64,000 bases of DNA from Candidatus Gastranaerophilales bacterium (GTDB taxonomy: Bacteria; Cyanobacteriota; Vampirovibrionia; Gastranaerophilales; Gastranaerophilaceae): positions 1 to 64,000 of the forward strand of contig CALVBN010000006.1 in the NCBI GenBank assembly GCA_944325785.1, written 5' to 3'. Within the stretch, counting starts at the first letter, position 1, and every line of letters starts with the position of its first letter. Of this stretch, positions 56,516-64,000 are shown in pieces. The notes under the pieces were generated by a model that did not search any database, was not told the DNA's origin, and saw only the letters and a program-made list of their open reading frames with translations. Position numbers and translations under genes: made by a program.

Positions 56516-59161
56516 ATGCTTAAAGGAAATGAGATTAGAAAATTATATTTAGATTATTTTAAAGATAAACATCAGCATACAATCGTTGAGAGTTCAAGTC
56601 TTGTGCCGGATAATCCGACGGTATTATTGACTACAGCAGGCATGCTTCAGTTTTTGCCTATATTTTTAGGTATTCAGAAATGTCCGTATGAACCGGCAAG
56701 AGCAACTTCTTGCCAGAAGTGCGCCAGAGCGGGCGGAAAAGATTCTGATATCGAAAACGTCGGAAGAACTCCAAGACATCATACGTTTTTTGAAATGCTG
56801 GGCAATTTCTCTTTCGGCGATTATTATAAAAAAGAAGTTATTCCCTGGGCGTGGGAATTTGTAACAGAGGTTTTAAAACTAGACAAAGACAGGCTCTGGA
56901 TTACGATTTTTGAAACTGATGACGAGGCTTATGAAATCTGGAGAAGCATAGGTGTTCCTGCAGAAAGAATAAAAAGAAAAGGCAAAAAAGATAATTTCTG
57001 GGGGCCTCCCGGGGCATCCGGCTCTTGCGGACCTTGCTCTGAAATCCACTACGATTTAGGCGAGCAGTACAAGTGTTCTGATGACTGCGGAATTGATACC
57101 TGCGAATGCGACAGATGGGTTGAAATCTGGAATCTTGTATTTACAGAGCTTTATCAAGATGAAGAAGGAAATCAGTCGCCTTTAGAAAAGAAAAATGTTG
57201 ATACCGGCATGGGCTTGGAACGTATTACGATGGTTTGCCAGGGTGTTGCTTCAACATTTGAAACAGACCTTTTGAAGCCGATACTGGATAAAGTTTCTGA
57301 GATGAGCGGAGTTCCTTATAAAAAATCCGAAAAAACAGATATTTCTTTAAGGATTATTACAGACCACGCAAGATGTGTTACATTCTTGATTTCAGACGGC
57401 GTAATCCCCGGAAACGAAGGAAGAAGCTACGTTCTCAGAATGATTTTAAGACGCGCACTGCGCCACGGAAAAATTCTGGGTATGGAACTGCCTTTCCTTT
57501 ATAAACTCGTTGATACTGTTGTAGAAATGTACGGCGAGGCTTATCCGGAATTGGTTAAAAATAAAGCAAAAGTTATTGATGTAATCAAGAAGGAAGAAGA
57601 AAGGTTTGCAAAAACTCTTGACAGAGGATATAAAATGCTGGATGAGTTTATTGCAGAGAAAAAAGATATTGACGGTGAAAGCGCATTTAAGCTTTATGAC
57701 ACATACGGATTTCCTTTTGAACTTACAAAAGAAATTGCTTCCGAAAATGGTTTAAAAGTCGACGAAGACGGCTTTAAGACTGCTATGCAGGAACAGAAAG
57801 ACCGTGCAAAAGCTGCAGCAGCTAAAATCTCTGTAACGGGTGATATTAAGTATGCAAAAGTAGAGGATGAAGTCGGCTCAACTGATTTTGTCGGTTATGA
57901 AGAGGATGAATGCGAAGCCAAGATTCTTGCGACAATTGAAGGTGAAGGTTTTGTAGATGTTGTTTTAGACAGAACTCCTTTCTACGCAGAATGTGGAGGA
58001 CAAGTAGGCGACAGCGGTATTATTTTTAATGATAATGTGAAGCTTGAAGTTTTGACAACATTCAAGGTAAATCACCTGTTTGTCCACAGATGCCAGATTT
58101 TAAGCGGTGAGATTAATATCGGTGATGAAGTCACAGCTCAAATCGATTCTGCACGCCGTGCGGAAATAAGGGTTCACCATACTTCTGCCCACCTTTTGCA
58201 GGCCGCATTGATTAAGGTTCTTGGCGATGAAGTTAAGCAGGCAGGTTCGCAGGTTGAAGAAAACCGCATGAGATTTGACTTTACGTTCTCGCGTGCTATG
58301 ACTCCGGATGAAGTCCAAAAGACTGAGGACATTATGAATGAATGGATTAGCGAAAAACTTCCGGTTCAGACAGAAGTTATGGGAATCGAAGAAGCTAAGC
58401 TTACCGGTGCAACTGCCTTATTCGGCGAAAAATATGAAGACGAAGTAAGGGTTGTATCAATCGGCGGTGCTAAGAAATGCAGATGCGGTGGCGGTAAATG
58501 CAAGGGGCATCATCACGAAGCACACGATGTAATTTCAATGGAGTTCTGCGCTGGGACTCACGCTAAGAATACAGGCGATTTAAGACTGGTTAAGATTGTA
58601 TCTGAAGGAGCGATTTCTGCAGGTACAAGAAGAATTGAACTTGTTGTTTCAAAATCAGCAATTGATTATTTGAATAAAAAAGCTAAAATTTCGGATGTTC
58701 TGGAAGCCCGCTTTAAAGTTCATACGGACGAGGTTCTTGAGCGTGTGGATAAACTTGCGGAAGAAAACAAGACTCTGATTAAGGAGCTTGAGCAAACAAA
58801 AGCTGATATGGCAAAGAGTAAATTTGCAACGTTTATCTCCAGAGCGCAGGAAATCGACGGCGGAAAGATGTTTATTTCCAAAATCGAAAACTTTGACGCA
58901 GACGCCGTAAAAGCCGGTATTGAAATGCTTGCAAACAGATTAGGCGAATGCGTAATTGTTCTTGCTAATGAAAGAATGGTTATTGCAAAGGCTACCGATG
59001 GTTTTGTGAAAAAAGGCATAAATGCCGGAAAAATCGTCGGAGAGATTGCCCGCTTTACAGGTGCAAACGGCGGTGGACGTCCAAACTTTGCACAGGGCGG
59101 TATAAAGGATGCATCTAAGCTGGATGAAATTCTTGCCAAAGTTGAAAATGATTTAAAATAA
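56516..59161 (+). CDS. alaS: Alanyl-tRNA synthetase with Cys/His-rich insertion
   Basis: 881 aa from ATG 56516 (gaaggaat upstream). The N-terminal class II core has FLDYF-like LYLDYFKDKHQHTIVESSSLVPDNPTVLLTTAGM; the editing domain has HHTSAH (554-559) and CAGTHAKNTGD (Cys678, His682) as zinc ligands. Between the editing strands is an insertion KKCRCGGGKCKGHHHEAH with Cys655, Cys657, Cys662 and four His, not expected in AlaRS. A C-terminal dimerisation domain follows, with a Gly-rich tail. It is followed by a terminator. Confidence 0.95.
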   Translation: MLKGNEIRKLYLDYFKDKHQHTIVESSSLVPDNPTVLLTTAGMLQFLPIFLGIQKCPYEPARATSCQKCARAGGKDSDIENVGRTPRHHTFFEMLGNFSFGDYYKKEVIPWAWEFVTEVLKLDKDRLWITIFETDDEAYEIWRSIGVPAERIKRKGKKDNFWGPPGASGSCGPCSEIHYDLGEQYKCSDDCGIDTCECDRWVEIWNLVFTELYQDEEGNQSPLEKKNVDTGMGLERITMVCQGVASTFETDLLKPILDKVSEMSGVPYKKSEKTDISLRIITDHARCVTFLISDGVIPGNEGRSYVLRMILRRALRHGKILGMELPFLYKLVDTVVEMYGEAYPELVKNKAKVIDVIKKEEERFAKTLDRGYKMLDEFIAEKKDIDGESAFKLYDTYGFPFELTKEIASENGLKVDEDGFKTAMQEQKDRAKAAAAKISVTGDIKYAKVEDEVGSTDFVGYEEDECEAKILATIEGEGFVDVVLDRTPFYAECGGQVGDSGIIFNDNVKLEVLTTFKVNHLFVHRCQILSGEINIGDEVTAQIDSARRAEIRVHHTSAHLLQAALIKVLGDEVKQAGSQVEENRMRFDFTFSRAMTPDEVQKTEDIMNEWISEKLPVQTEVMGIEEAKLTGATALFGEKYEDEVRVVSIGGAKKCRCGGGKCKGHHHEAHDVISMEFCAGTHAKNTGDLRLVKIVSEGAISAGTRRIELVVSKSAIDYLNKKAKISDVLEARFKVHTDEVLERVDKLAEENKTLIKELEQTKADMAKSKFATFISRAQEIDGGKMFISKIENFDADAVKAGIEMLANRLGECVIVLANERMVIAKATDGFVKKGINAGKIVGEIARFTGANGGGRPNFAQGGIKDASKLDEILAKVENDLK

Positions 59162-59165
59162 CTCT

Positions 59166-59202
59166 AAAGGCGCCAAAATCTTTTAAGATTTCGGCGCCTT
59201 AG
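59166..59202 (+). terminator. Hairpin after alaS
   Basis: AAGGCGCC and GGCGCCTT with AAATCTT/AAGATTT inside, almost fully palindromic. The T-run is weak (ttag), so termination may be inefficient. Confidence 0.6.
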
Positions 59203-59259
59203 ACTTGAAAAGTTGAAAAAATAGGTTATAATTTAAGTGTCTGTTTAAGTGAGGTTTTA

Positions 59260-59739
59260 ATGACGGCTAATTTATCGTTGAATTTACAGTTACTCCAGGG
59301 GATTTCTGATATGTCCGCCAATAACAGCAATATGCCCCGGCAAAATAATGAGCCTGCAGTTTATGCAAAAGAGGGCGATCCGAATTATAATGAAGAGATG
59401 GATGCGGACAAAGACGGAATTGTAACGATGGAAGAGTATCAAAAGTATTGTGAGGCAAACAATATCAATACTGAAGAAGAGCAAATCCAGACTGTTCAGA
59501 ATAAAGTTGATGCGATGTTGGAGCGCAATACGGGCAGTTCGGAGCAAGAAAACAGTTTTTCGTATGATGAGTATATGGAATACTGCGAGCAAAATCAGAG
59601 CGCAGGCGCATTCTCTTCTTCTGCGGAAATTAAGCACGAAGATGCGGGGCTTGTTATTCGTAATATCGGAAAAGCCTTGAACAGCTATTCCGGTATTAAT
59701 ATTAACCTTCCGGAGATAAAAGTCGAGCGGAACGCATAA
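59260..59739 (+). CDS. EF-hand calcium-binding-like small protein
   Basis: A 159-aa acidic protein with one canonical EF-hand loop, DADKDGIVTMEE (Asp48, Asp50, Asp52, Glu59 as ligands), and a degenerate second one at about 97-112 (NSFSYDEYMEYCEQN). The N-terminus LSLNLQLLQGISDMSA has no clear signal. The C-terminus is NINLPEIKVERNA. EF-hands are uncommon in bacteria; calcium sensing or a structural role are possible. agtgaggt precedes the ATG. Confidence 0.85.
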   Translation: MTANLSLNLQLLQGISDMSANNSNMPRQNNEPAVYAKEGDPNYNEEMDADKDGIVTMEEYQKYCEANNINTEEEQIQTVQNKVDAMLERNTGSSEQENSFSYDEYMEYCEQNQSAGAFSSSAEIKHEDAGLVIRNIGKALNSYSGININLPEIKVERNA

Positions 59740-59759
59740 ATAGGTTATTTGAGGGTAAT

Positions 59760-59789
59760 TTGCGGTATTACTCAAATTTATGCTACAAT
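59760..59789 (+). promoter_or_regulatory. Extended -10 promoter of the phosphopantetheinyl transferase
   Basis: TTGCGG (59760-59765), 18-bp spacer, TGC-TACAAT (59781-59789), 6 nt, ATG 59796; no Shine-Dalgarno sequence. Confidence 0.65.
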
Positions 59790-59795
59790 TCTGTT

Positions 59796-60329
59796 ATGGA
59801 TATTTTTGTTATAGAAATAGTTGATGCTGACAATGTTCACATGGAACTTTTAAAAGAGTTTCAAAAAAAAGAGATTTCTGATCCTAAAAAGTGGAACCAG
59901 CATTGCTTATCTTATCTTATGGTTGATAGAATTTTGAGAGAATTTTATCACATAGAAGACAGGGAAGTTATTTTTAACGGAAAGAAACCGTTTTTGAAAA
60001 ACAGGCAGAAATTTTTCAGCATAAGCCATAGCGGGGATTTTATCGCTCTTGCTTTTTCGGACTATGACTGCGGAATTGATATTGAAAAAATTAAACTTAG
60101 GGATTTTGAAGAAATTTCAAAAAGAATGGGCTTCAATTGTAATACTTTGGAAGATTTTTATAACGAATGGACTAAGTATGAAGCAGAATATAAACTCGGC
60201 AAGCCCGCCCAGAAATTTAAGAAAATTCATTTTGAAGACTATATTATAACCGCCTCCAGCGTGAATATAAAAGAAGAGTTTGAAATTTATATTCAAAGCG
60301 GAAATGTTTTTCCTAACGCGAATGTGTGA
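59796..60329 (+). CDS. 4'-phosphopantetheinyl transferase, Sfp type
   Basis: A 177-aa protein that attaches the phosphopantetheine arm of CoA to carrier proteins. The signatures are present: SISHSGDFIALAFSDYDCGIDIEKI, with the Asp-Glu-type metal site GIDIE, and NEWTKYEAEYKLGKPAQ, matching WxxKEAxxK with a Tyr inserted. It is at the short end of the family (usual 200-230 aa), because the N-terminal domain is small. No polyketide or non-ribosomal synthetase is nearby, so the substrate may be acyl carrier protein. Confidence 0.88.
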   Translation: MDIFVIEIVDADNVHMELLKEFQKKEISDPKKWNQHCLSYLMVDRILREFYHIEDREVIFNGKKPFLKNRQKFFSISHSGDFIALAFSDYDCGIDIEKIKLRDFEEISKRMGFNCNTLEDFYNEWTKYEAEYKLGKPAQKFKKIHFEDYIITASSVNIKEEFEIYIQSGNVFPNANV

Positions 60330-60384
60330 TTCTTCTAAAGTTTTGGATAATTTTGCCGATAACATATACTGAAAGGAAAATGAT

Positions 60385-60552
60385 ATGGCAAGAATTATTG
60401 AATCCGGCGGAAGAAGGCTTATTAAGATGTCTGTGGACGATATTATCTCTATTATTCAAGACTATCAAAGAATAGTTCCCAGATTTTCTTCCGCCGATGA
60501 GGCGAGGAATTATCTGAGCGATACAGTTATATTTGTACCGGAAGATGTTTAG
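60385..60552 (+). CDS. Small hypothetical protein, 55 aa
   Basis: ATG 60385 follows gaaagga with good spacing. It reads MARIIESGGRRLIKMSVDD then helical IISIIQDYQRIV and ends LSDTVIFVPEDV. It overlaps the convergent TPR gene by 4 bp. Basic N-terminus, compact, no family recognised. Its strong ribosome site supports a real gene. Confidence 0.6.
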   Translation: MARIIESGGRRLIKMSVDDIISIIQDYQRIVPRFSSADEARNYLSDTVIFVPEDV

Positions 60553-62210
60553 AAGAAATCTGACGTAGATAAATCTGCAAGAGCGTTTTTAGCTTCTTCA
60601 AAAGCAGGATCCTGTTCAAGAATTTCCATATATAATTCTTTTGCCTTATCTCTGTTGTTATTTTCATAAAGAAGAGCAAGGTTATATTTTGCCTGGATTA
60701 ATTCCGGATCGTACATAATTGCTTTTTTGAATGCTTCTTCCGCGTTTTTGATATCATGCTGTGCTGCATACATCAATCCTACTCTGTATAAGCCGTTTGG
60801 ATTTTTCTCATCAAATTTTAACAAATCCGTAAGAGCCTTTTTTTCTTCAAAAAAGTTGCCCAGCTGGTGGTGTGCTTCTGATAATAAAAGCAGGTATTTT
60901 GCTTTGAATTCATTCTGCTTATCATATTCAAGCGCTTTGTTTAAGGATTCAACCGTGCTGGTATAATTTTTAAGTTTATAATAGTTTTTTGCCACGTTGT
61001 AATAAATTTCAGGATTAATTGCATTGTACTGCATTGCATTTTTTAAAAGTTCAAATGATTCATCATATTTCTGCTGCTCAGCCATGTCTACAGCCCATTT
61101 GATATATAATTCGCACAGAAGCAGGTTAACTGTTTTGGCTTCGCGCGGAGTGGCTTTATCCATTAATATGTTATATCTCTCAAGGGCTTTTTGATATTCT
61201 TTGGTTTGAATGTATGCATCAGCAAGTTCTAATGTAACATCAAATCCGTTTTGGGACATCATTGCCAAATCTTCGAGGATGGCAACTCCTTCGCCCATGC
61301 GGTTTAACTTGATGTTAAAGGCGGCAATATCATTTCTGACTTTGAATTTATCAGAACCTTGAATATCTAAAAGCTTTTCTGAGTATTCAATGGCTTTATC
61401 GTAGTCTTCAGATTCCACGTATAAAGATACCAGAGTTTCATATATCCAGAGAAGAGTTTTTGCATCTGTTACAAATGTTAACATATATAATAGAGTTTCT
61501 ATTGCGACTGGGTAATTTTTAATTTTTATATAGAGTTCCGTCAGTTTTCTGTTTGTAACTACATCATTCGGGTAAATCCCCAGCCTAGTTTTGTATGCCT
61601 CAAATGCCGCCGGATAATCGTGAACTTCTTCATTCAATTCTGCCAGAATAGACTGTATATCAGCAACATCTTCATCCAAATCCATCAAATCTGATAGTAT
61701 TTCGTATGCGCCGATAGCGGAGAAAAGCTGGTCGGTTTCTTTGTATAATTCTGCCAGAGTTCTCACAACCTGTTTGTCAGTTTTTTTATGGTCAAAAACA
61801 TATTCATATTCTTTAATTGCCTTTGAAGGCATTTGTTTTTTTATGTAGCAGTTGCCCAGAATTTGTCGTGTTTCAACGCTGTTTGATTTTTTCTTTAGTA
61901 TTATGGAACACTGTTTTATGGCTTGATTGTATTTTCTGTCTTCATAATACGCGCGTGCAAGGTAAATTCTGACTTCAATATGCCCGGGAACCCTGTCAAG
62001 ATATTTTGTTGCAAGAAGCTGTACCAGCCCGTATTCTTTTTTGTCGAATAAAACTTCAACCTGTTCAAGAATATTTTTTGTAGACAGCTGTAATTCATCT
62101 CCGTTTTTTGACGAACCGCCCTGATATAATATAATCGAATACAATATATATATTGCTGCTATTGCCACTACAAATGCAACAATAATTATAATAAAATTTG
62201 TATCAGACAT
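60549..62210 (-). CDS. Membrane-anchored TPR protein
   Basis: 553 aa from ATG 62210 (agagag upstream). One N-terminal membrane helix (IIIIVAFVVAIAAIYILYSI), then at least ten tetratricopeptide repeats over residues 50-540 (for example RIYLARAYYEDRKYNQAI and GLYRVGLMYAAQHDIKNAEE), each with the usual small/aromatic spacing. It is probably a scaffold in the inner membrane, perhaps for pilus or cell-envelope assembly, since it is divergent from the secretion genes. A more upstream start is possible. Confidence 0.88.
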   Translation of the reverse strand: MSDTNFIIIIVAFVVAIAAIYILYSIILYQGGSSKNGDELQLSTKNILEQVEVLFDKKEYGLVQLLATKYLDRVPGHIEVRIYLARAYYEDRKYNQAIKQCSIILKKKSNSVETRQILGNCYIKKQMPSKAIKEYEYVFDHKKTDKQVVRTLAELYKETDQLFSAIGAYEILSDLMDLDEDVADIQSILAELNEEVHDYPAAFEAYKTRLGIYPNDVVTNRKLTELYIKIKNYPVAIETLLYMLTFVTDAKTLLWIYETLVSLYVESEDYDKAIEYSEKLLDIQGSDKFKVRNDIAAFNIKLNRMGEGVAILEDLAMMSQNGFDVTLELADAYIQTKEYQKALERYNILMDKATPREAKTVNLLLCELYIKWAVDMAEQQKYDESFELLKNAMQYNAINPEIYYNVAKNYYKLKNYTSTVESLNKALEYDKQNEFKAKYLLLLSEAHHQLGNFFEEKKALTDLLKFDEKNPNGLYRVGLMYAAQHDIKNAEEAFKKAIMYDPELIQAKYNLALLYENNNRDKAKELYMEILEQDPAFEEAKNALADLSTSDFF

Positions 62211-62290
62211 TAAACTCTCTTTCTTATATATGAAGTTAACATTATTATACACGATTATTTTTAAAAATAAAAGTTTTTAAAATATGCTGT

Positions 62291-62319
62291 TTACTTTAAC
62301 ACAATTTTAGTTATATATT
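62291..62319 (+). promoter_or_regulatory. Promoter of the exported protein at 62326, leaderless
   Basis: TTACTT (62291-62296), 17 bp, TATATT (62314-62319), 6 nt, ATG 62326; no Shine-Dalgarno sequence. Confidence 0.6.
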
Positions 62320-62325
62320 TATATT

Positions 62326-62901
62326 ATGAAGAAGTTATTTTTAATATTATTTGCTGTATCCTTACTGCCGTTATGCGCCTATTCAGATGACTGGGATAAT
62401 TTTTCCGATATTGACAGAGCCTGGGATGGGCAGGATGCCATAACAAATAAGCAATTTGAGGAAGCGATAGACACTATTGAAGGTAATAAAAAGAAAAAAG
62501 AAGCCAAACAGCGCAAGAAGCTGATAAAGAAAATCGGCGGGGGCGGAACAAGTCTTCATCCGGATTTGAGTCCGGACAGCGAGATAAAATCGCTTGCCCC
62601 CCTTAAAGAGAACGAAGACGGGATGCTGCTTAATGTACCGGTTAATCTCATTATTAATAATATGCCGTTGGAAAAAGGGTTTTATAAGGTTATAGCTGAA
62701 AAGGATAAAAAAGGAGAAATTTACTTATCATTTTATCAGTCGCAGTATTTTAAAGGCAAGGTAAAAGCGGTTGAAACAACAGAAGATTATAATCAAGAGA
62801 ATTTAGATTTTGTGGAGCTGATACCTTATAATGAAAATTTTGTGAAAATTATTTTTGGCTCCCTTGATTTTAATGCGTTTGCCTTTATTCCATATAAATA
62901 A
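62326..62901 (+). CDS. Exported hypothetical protein, 191 aa
   Basis: Signal peptide MKKLFLILFAVSLLPLCAYSDDW. The next part is acidic and basic with a KKKKEAKQRKKLIKK stretch (about 60-75), then a beta-rich domain: LNVPVNLIINNMPLEKGFYKVIAEKDKKGEIYLSF. It is not recognised. It is next to the secretion genes and may be periplasmic. Confidence 0.75.
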   Translation: MKKLFLILFAVSLLPLCAYSDDWDNFSDIDRAWDGQDAITNKQFEEAIDTIEGNKKKKEAKQRKKLIKKIGGGGTSLHPDLSPDSEIKSLAPLKENEDGMLLNVPVNLIINNMPLEKGFYKVIAEKDKKGEIYLSFYQSQYFKGKVKAVETTEDYNQENLDFVELIPYNENFVKIIFGSLDFNAFAFIPYK

Positions 62902-63094
62902 TATAATGTTAATATAAATTTATAATTGCAATATTCATAAAGTATGATATGATTAAAATAGGTTGGTATAAATATTTTTGTATGAATATTGGTGGAAATT
63001 TGAAATTAATAGTATAAACATAGGATTTCAAGAACAGTTCGTTATTGTATAGTTTGAGAAAAGAGAGAATCAATTTATAGTTAGAAGTAGTGAT
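62902..63094. other. Gap before the secretion operon
   Basis: About 190 bp of AT-rich DNA with inverted AATATTCATA (62930) and TATGAATATT (62980), possibly an operator or hairpin. No gene seen. agaag lies before the next ATG. Confidence 0.45.
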
Positions 63095-63763
63095 ATGCGC
63101 AATTATATGAAGAAAAAACAGAAGAAGATTGATGTAGCTGATTTAACAGCAGATGAACTTATATCAAGAACAGTAAGAAAAGGCGGTAAATTTTTGAAAT
63201 ATGTTCTGGGAGGCGTTCTTTTGCTGTGCATCGGGTTGTCTGCAACAGGCATAGCTTTAACATTAAATACTGGTGAAACAGGTCTTGAAGAGATCGCGAG
63301 CGGGGGAAACTTACCGCTTGCTTTAGCTCCTGCGGCATCAGCTTCAGCCAAAAAAGACCTTATTTCGATACCGGCAGGTACAGTAAAAGCGAATCCGTTT
63401 TTACCATATAGAGAAATTGGAAATTCTGCTGTAAGCGATGTTCCTAAGTTCGATTTAATCGAACCGCCTGAAGTAGTTAATGAAAGTTCTGATGCCGCAA
63501 GGGTTATGGATACAATTGTATCAGGTATCTTGTATGATAAGTACAGCCCTTCAGCAATTTTAAATATTGAGGGAAATGATTATCTTGTTAAGAAAGGCGA
63601 CGTTGTTAATAATTATAAAGTTGTAAATATAATGCAGGACAGCGTTACTGTTAAACTTGGCAATAACGTTTATAAGGCCGGAATCGGTGAGATTTTAACC
63701 GAAGGGGCAGTAAATTATAATGACGTTTCAAATTTAAGTAAAAAATTCGGAGGGAAGAAGTAA
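63095..63763 (+). CDS. GspC/PilP-like pilus or type II secretion protein
   Basis: 222 aa with an N-terminal cytoplasmic tail, one membrane helix (YVLGGVLLLCIGLSATGIALTL, 37-58), a Pro/Ala linker and a C-terminal small domain: NPFLPYREIG, then DTIVSGILYDKYSPSAILNIEGNDYLVKKGDVV and VVNIMQDSVTVKLGNNVYKAGIGE. This matches the homology region of GspC or PilP, which links the inner membrane to the secretin. The secretin gene follows with a 1-bp overlap (TAATG). Confidence 0.82.
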   Translation: MRNYMKKKQKKIDVADLTADELISRTVRKGGKFLKYVLGGVLLLCIGLSATGIALTLNTGETGLEEIASGGNLPLALAPAASASAKKDLISIPAGTVKANPFLPYREIGNSAVSDVPKFDLIEPPEVVNESSDAARVMDTIVSGILYDKYSPSAILNIEGNDYLVKKGDVVNNYKVVNIMQDSVTVKLGNNVYKAGIGEILTEGAVNYNDVSNLSKKFGGKK

Positions 63764-64000
63764 TGAAGTATAATCATATACAAAGATTTTTATCAGCAGC
63801 GTTATTATTGGCGTTTACGGCACCTTCCAGTCTTACGGCTTCGGCTTATGATTCGGCAAGCTTAGCACCGTATACTAGTTCTATGGTTTTATCCGGTGAT
63901 GTGAAACTTACGCCTAAAAATGATAAAATTACGTTGAGTCTGCGTGATTCTGATGTAAAACAAGTTTTAAGAATGTTTGCTGATAAGGCAGGTTTGAATG
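63763..64000 (+). CDS. Secretin (GspD/PilQ-like), N-terminal part
   Basis: The frame starts at ATG 63763 and runs off the window (79 codons visible). A signal peptide is clear (FLSAALLLAFTAPSSLTASA). Then VKLTPKNDKITLSLRDSDVKQVLRMFADKAGLN is the first N-domain of outer-membrane secretins of type II secretion or type IV pili. The rest of the gene is outside. It is translated with the GspC/PilP-like gene. Confidence 0.85.
   Translation, partial: MKYNHIQRFLSAALLLAFTAPSSLTASAYDSASLAPYTSSMVLSGDVKLTPKNDKITLSLRDSDVKQVLRMFADKAGLN

Noticed and set aside
59290..59775. 161-codon frame on the minus strand opposite the EF-hand gene
   Set aside because: The plus-strand gene has an EF-hand loop and a ribosome site; the antisense frame has a composition typical of chance.

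Overview
The window is an AT-rich bacterial chromosome segment with short gaps between genes. It looks like a strictly anaerobic, non-photosynthetic relative of the Cyanobacteria (Melainabacteria/Vampirovibrionia, most like the gut order Gastranaerophilales). The evidence is indirect: a prepilin of the FTLAEVLITLGIIGVVAAL type, a DapL-type aminotransferase, an 11-subunit complex I without the NADH module, an oxygen-sensitive ribonucleotide reductase (NrdD/NrdG), a ferredoxin-dependent 2-oxoacid oxidoreductase, a rubrerythrin, and several large proteins I recognise only as lineage-type hypotheticals. The order is an inference; no rRNA lies in the window.

Layout. 1-776 is almost all repeats: a 52-bp tandem array, palindromes and a 94-bp structured element. 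777-8584 holds a hypothetical protein, uppP, deoC, a radical SAM/SPASM protein, an exported protein, anmK (minus), and a TPR/TonB-C pair (minus). 8665-18154 is one tight operon nuoABCDHIJKLMN. 18155-18686 is repeats. 18687-26493 holds a 635-aa unknown, a C_GCAxxG_C_C protein, a formyltransferase, an endonuclease IV-like protein, ribD, a family-4 uracil-DNA glycosylase, a small HTH protein and an acyl-CoA ligase. 26925-29760 is nrdD-nrdG. 29942-33059 is a four-gene operon (SpoIID-like, degenerate M48, exported unknown, zinc alcohol dehydrogenase). 33062-36397 has an HTH regulator, a truncated acyltransferase, a CMP-sugar synthetase and panE. 36781-39873 is a four-gene 2-oxoacid:ferredoxin oxidoreductase operon whose intergenic gaps are filled by an inverted-repeat element. 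40719-51185 has an orphan sugar ABC permease, three glycosyltransferases, an aminotransferase, tRNA-Gly(GCC), yraN and gatB. 51280-64000 has glyS, a prepilin, a reverse rubrerythrin, a higBA toxin-antitoxin pair, alaS, an EF-hand protein, a phosphopantetheinyl transferase, a TPR membrane protein and the start of a pilus/secretion operon (GspC/PilP-like plus secretin, cut by the window end).

How it fits together: the 2-oxoacid oxidoreductase makes reduced ferredoxin, and a complex I without NuoEFG is expected to take electrons from ferredoxin rather than NADH and pump ions. NrdDG makes deoxynucleotides anaerobically, and rubrerythrin removes peroxide. Cell-wall recycling (AnmK, UppP, SpoIID-like) and surface glycan genes are scattered through the rest.

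Two genome-wide habits stand out. First, many genes have no Shine-Dalgarno sequence and instead carry a -10 hexamer ending 6-7 nt before the ATG (often with an extended TGn), which predicts leaderless mRNAs. Second, almost every larger gap is filled with members of a few short repeat families. One such repeat appears to have been inserted in frame inside panE, one supplies the C-terminus of a broken acyltransferase, and one supplies the -35 box of the ABC permease promoter.
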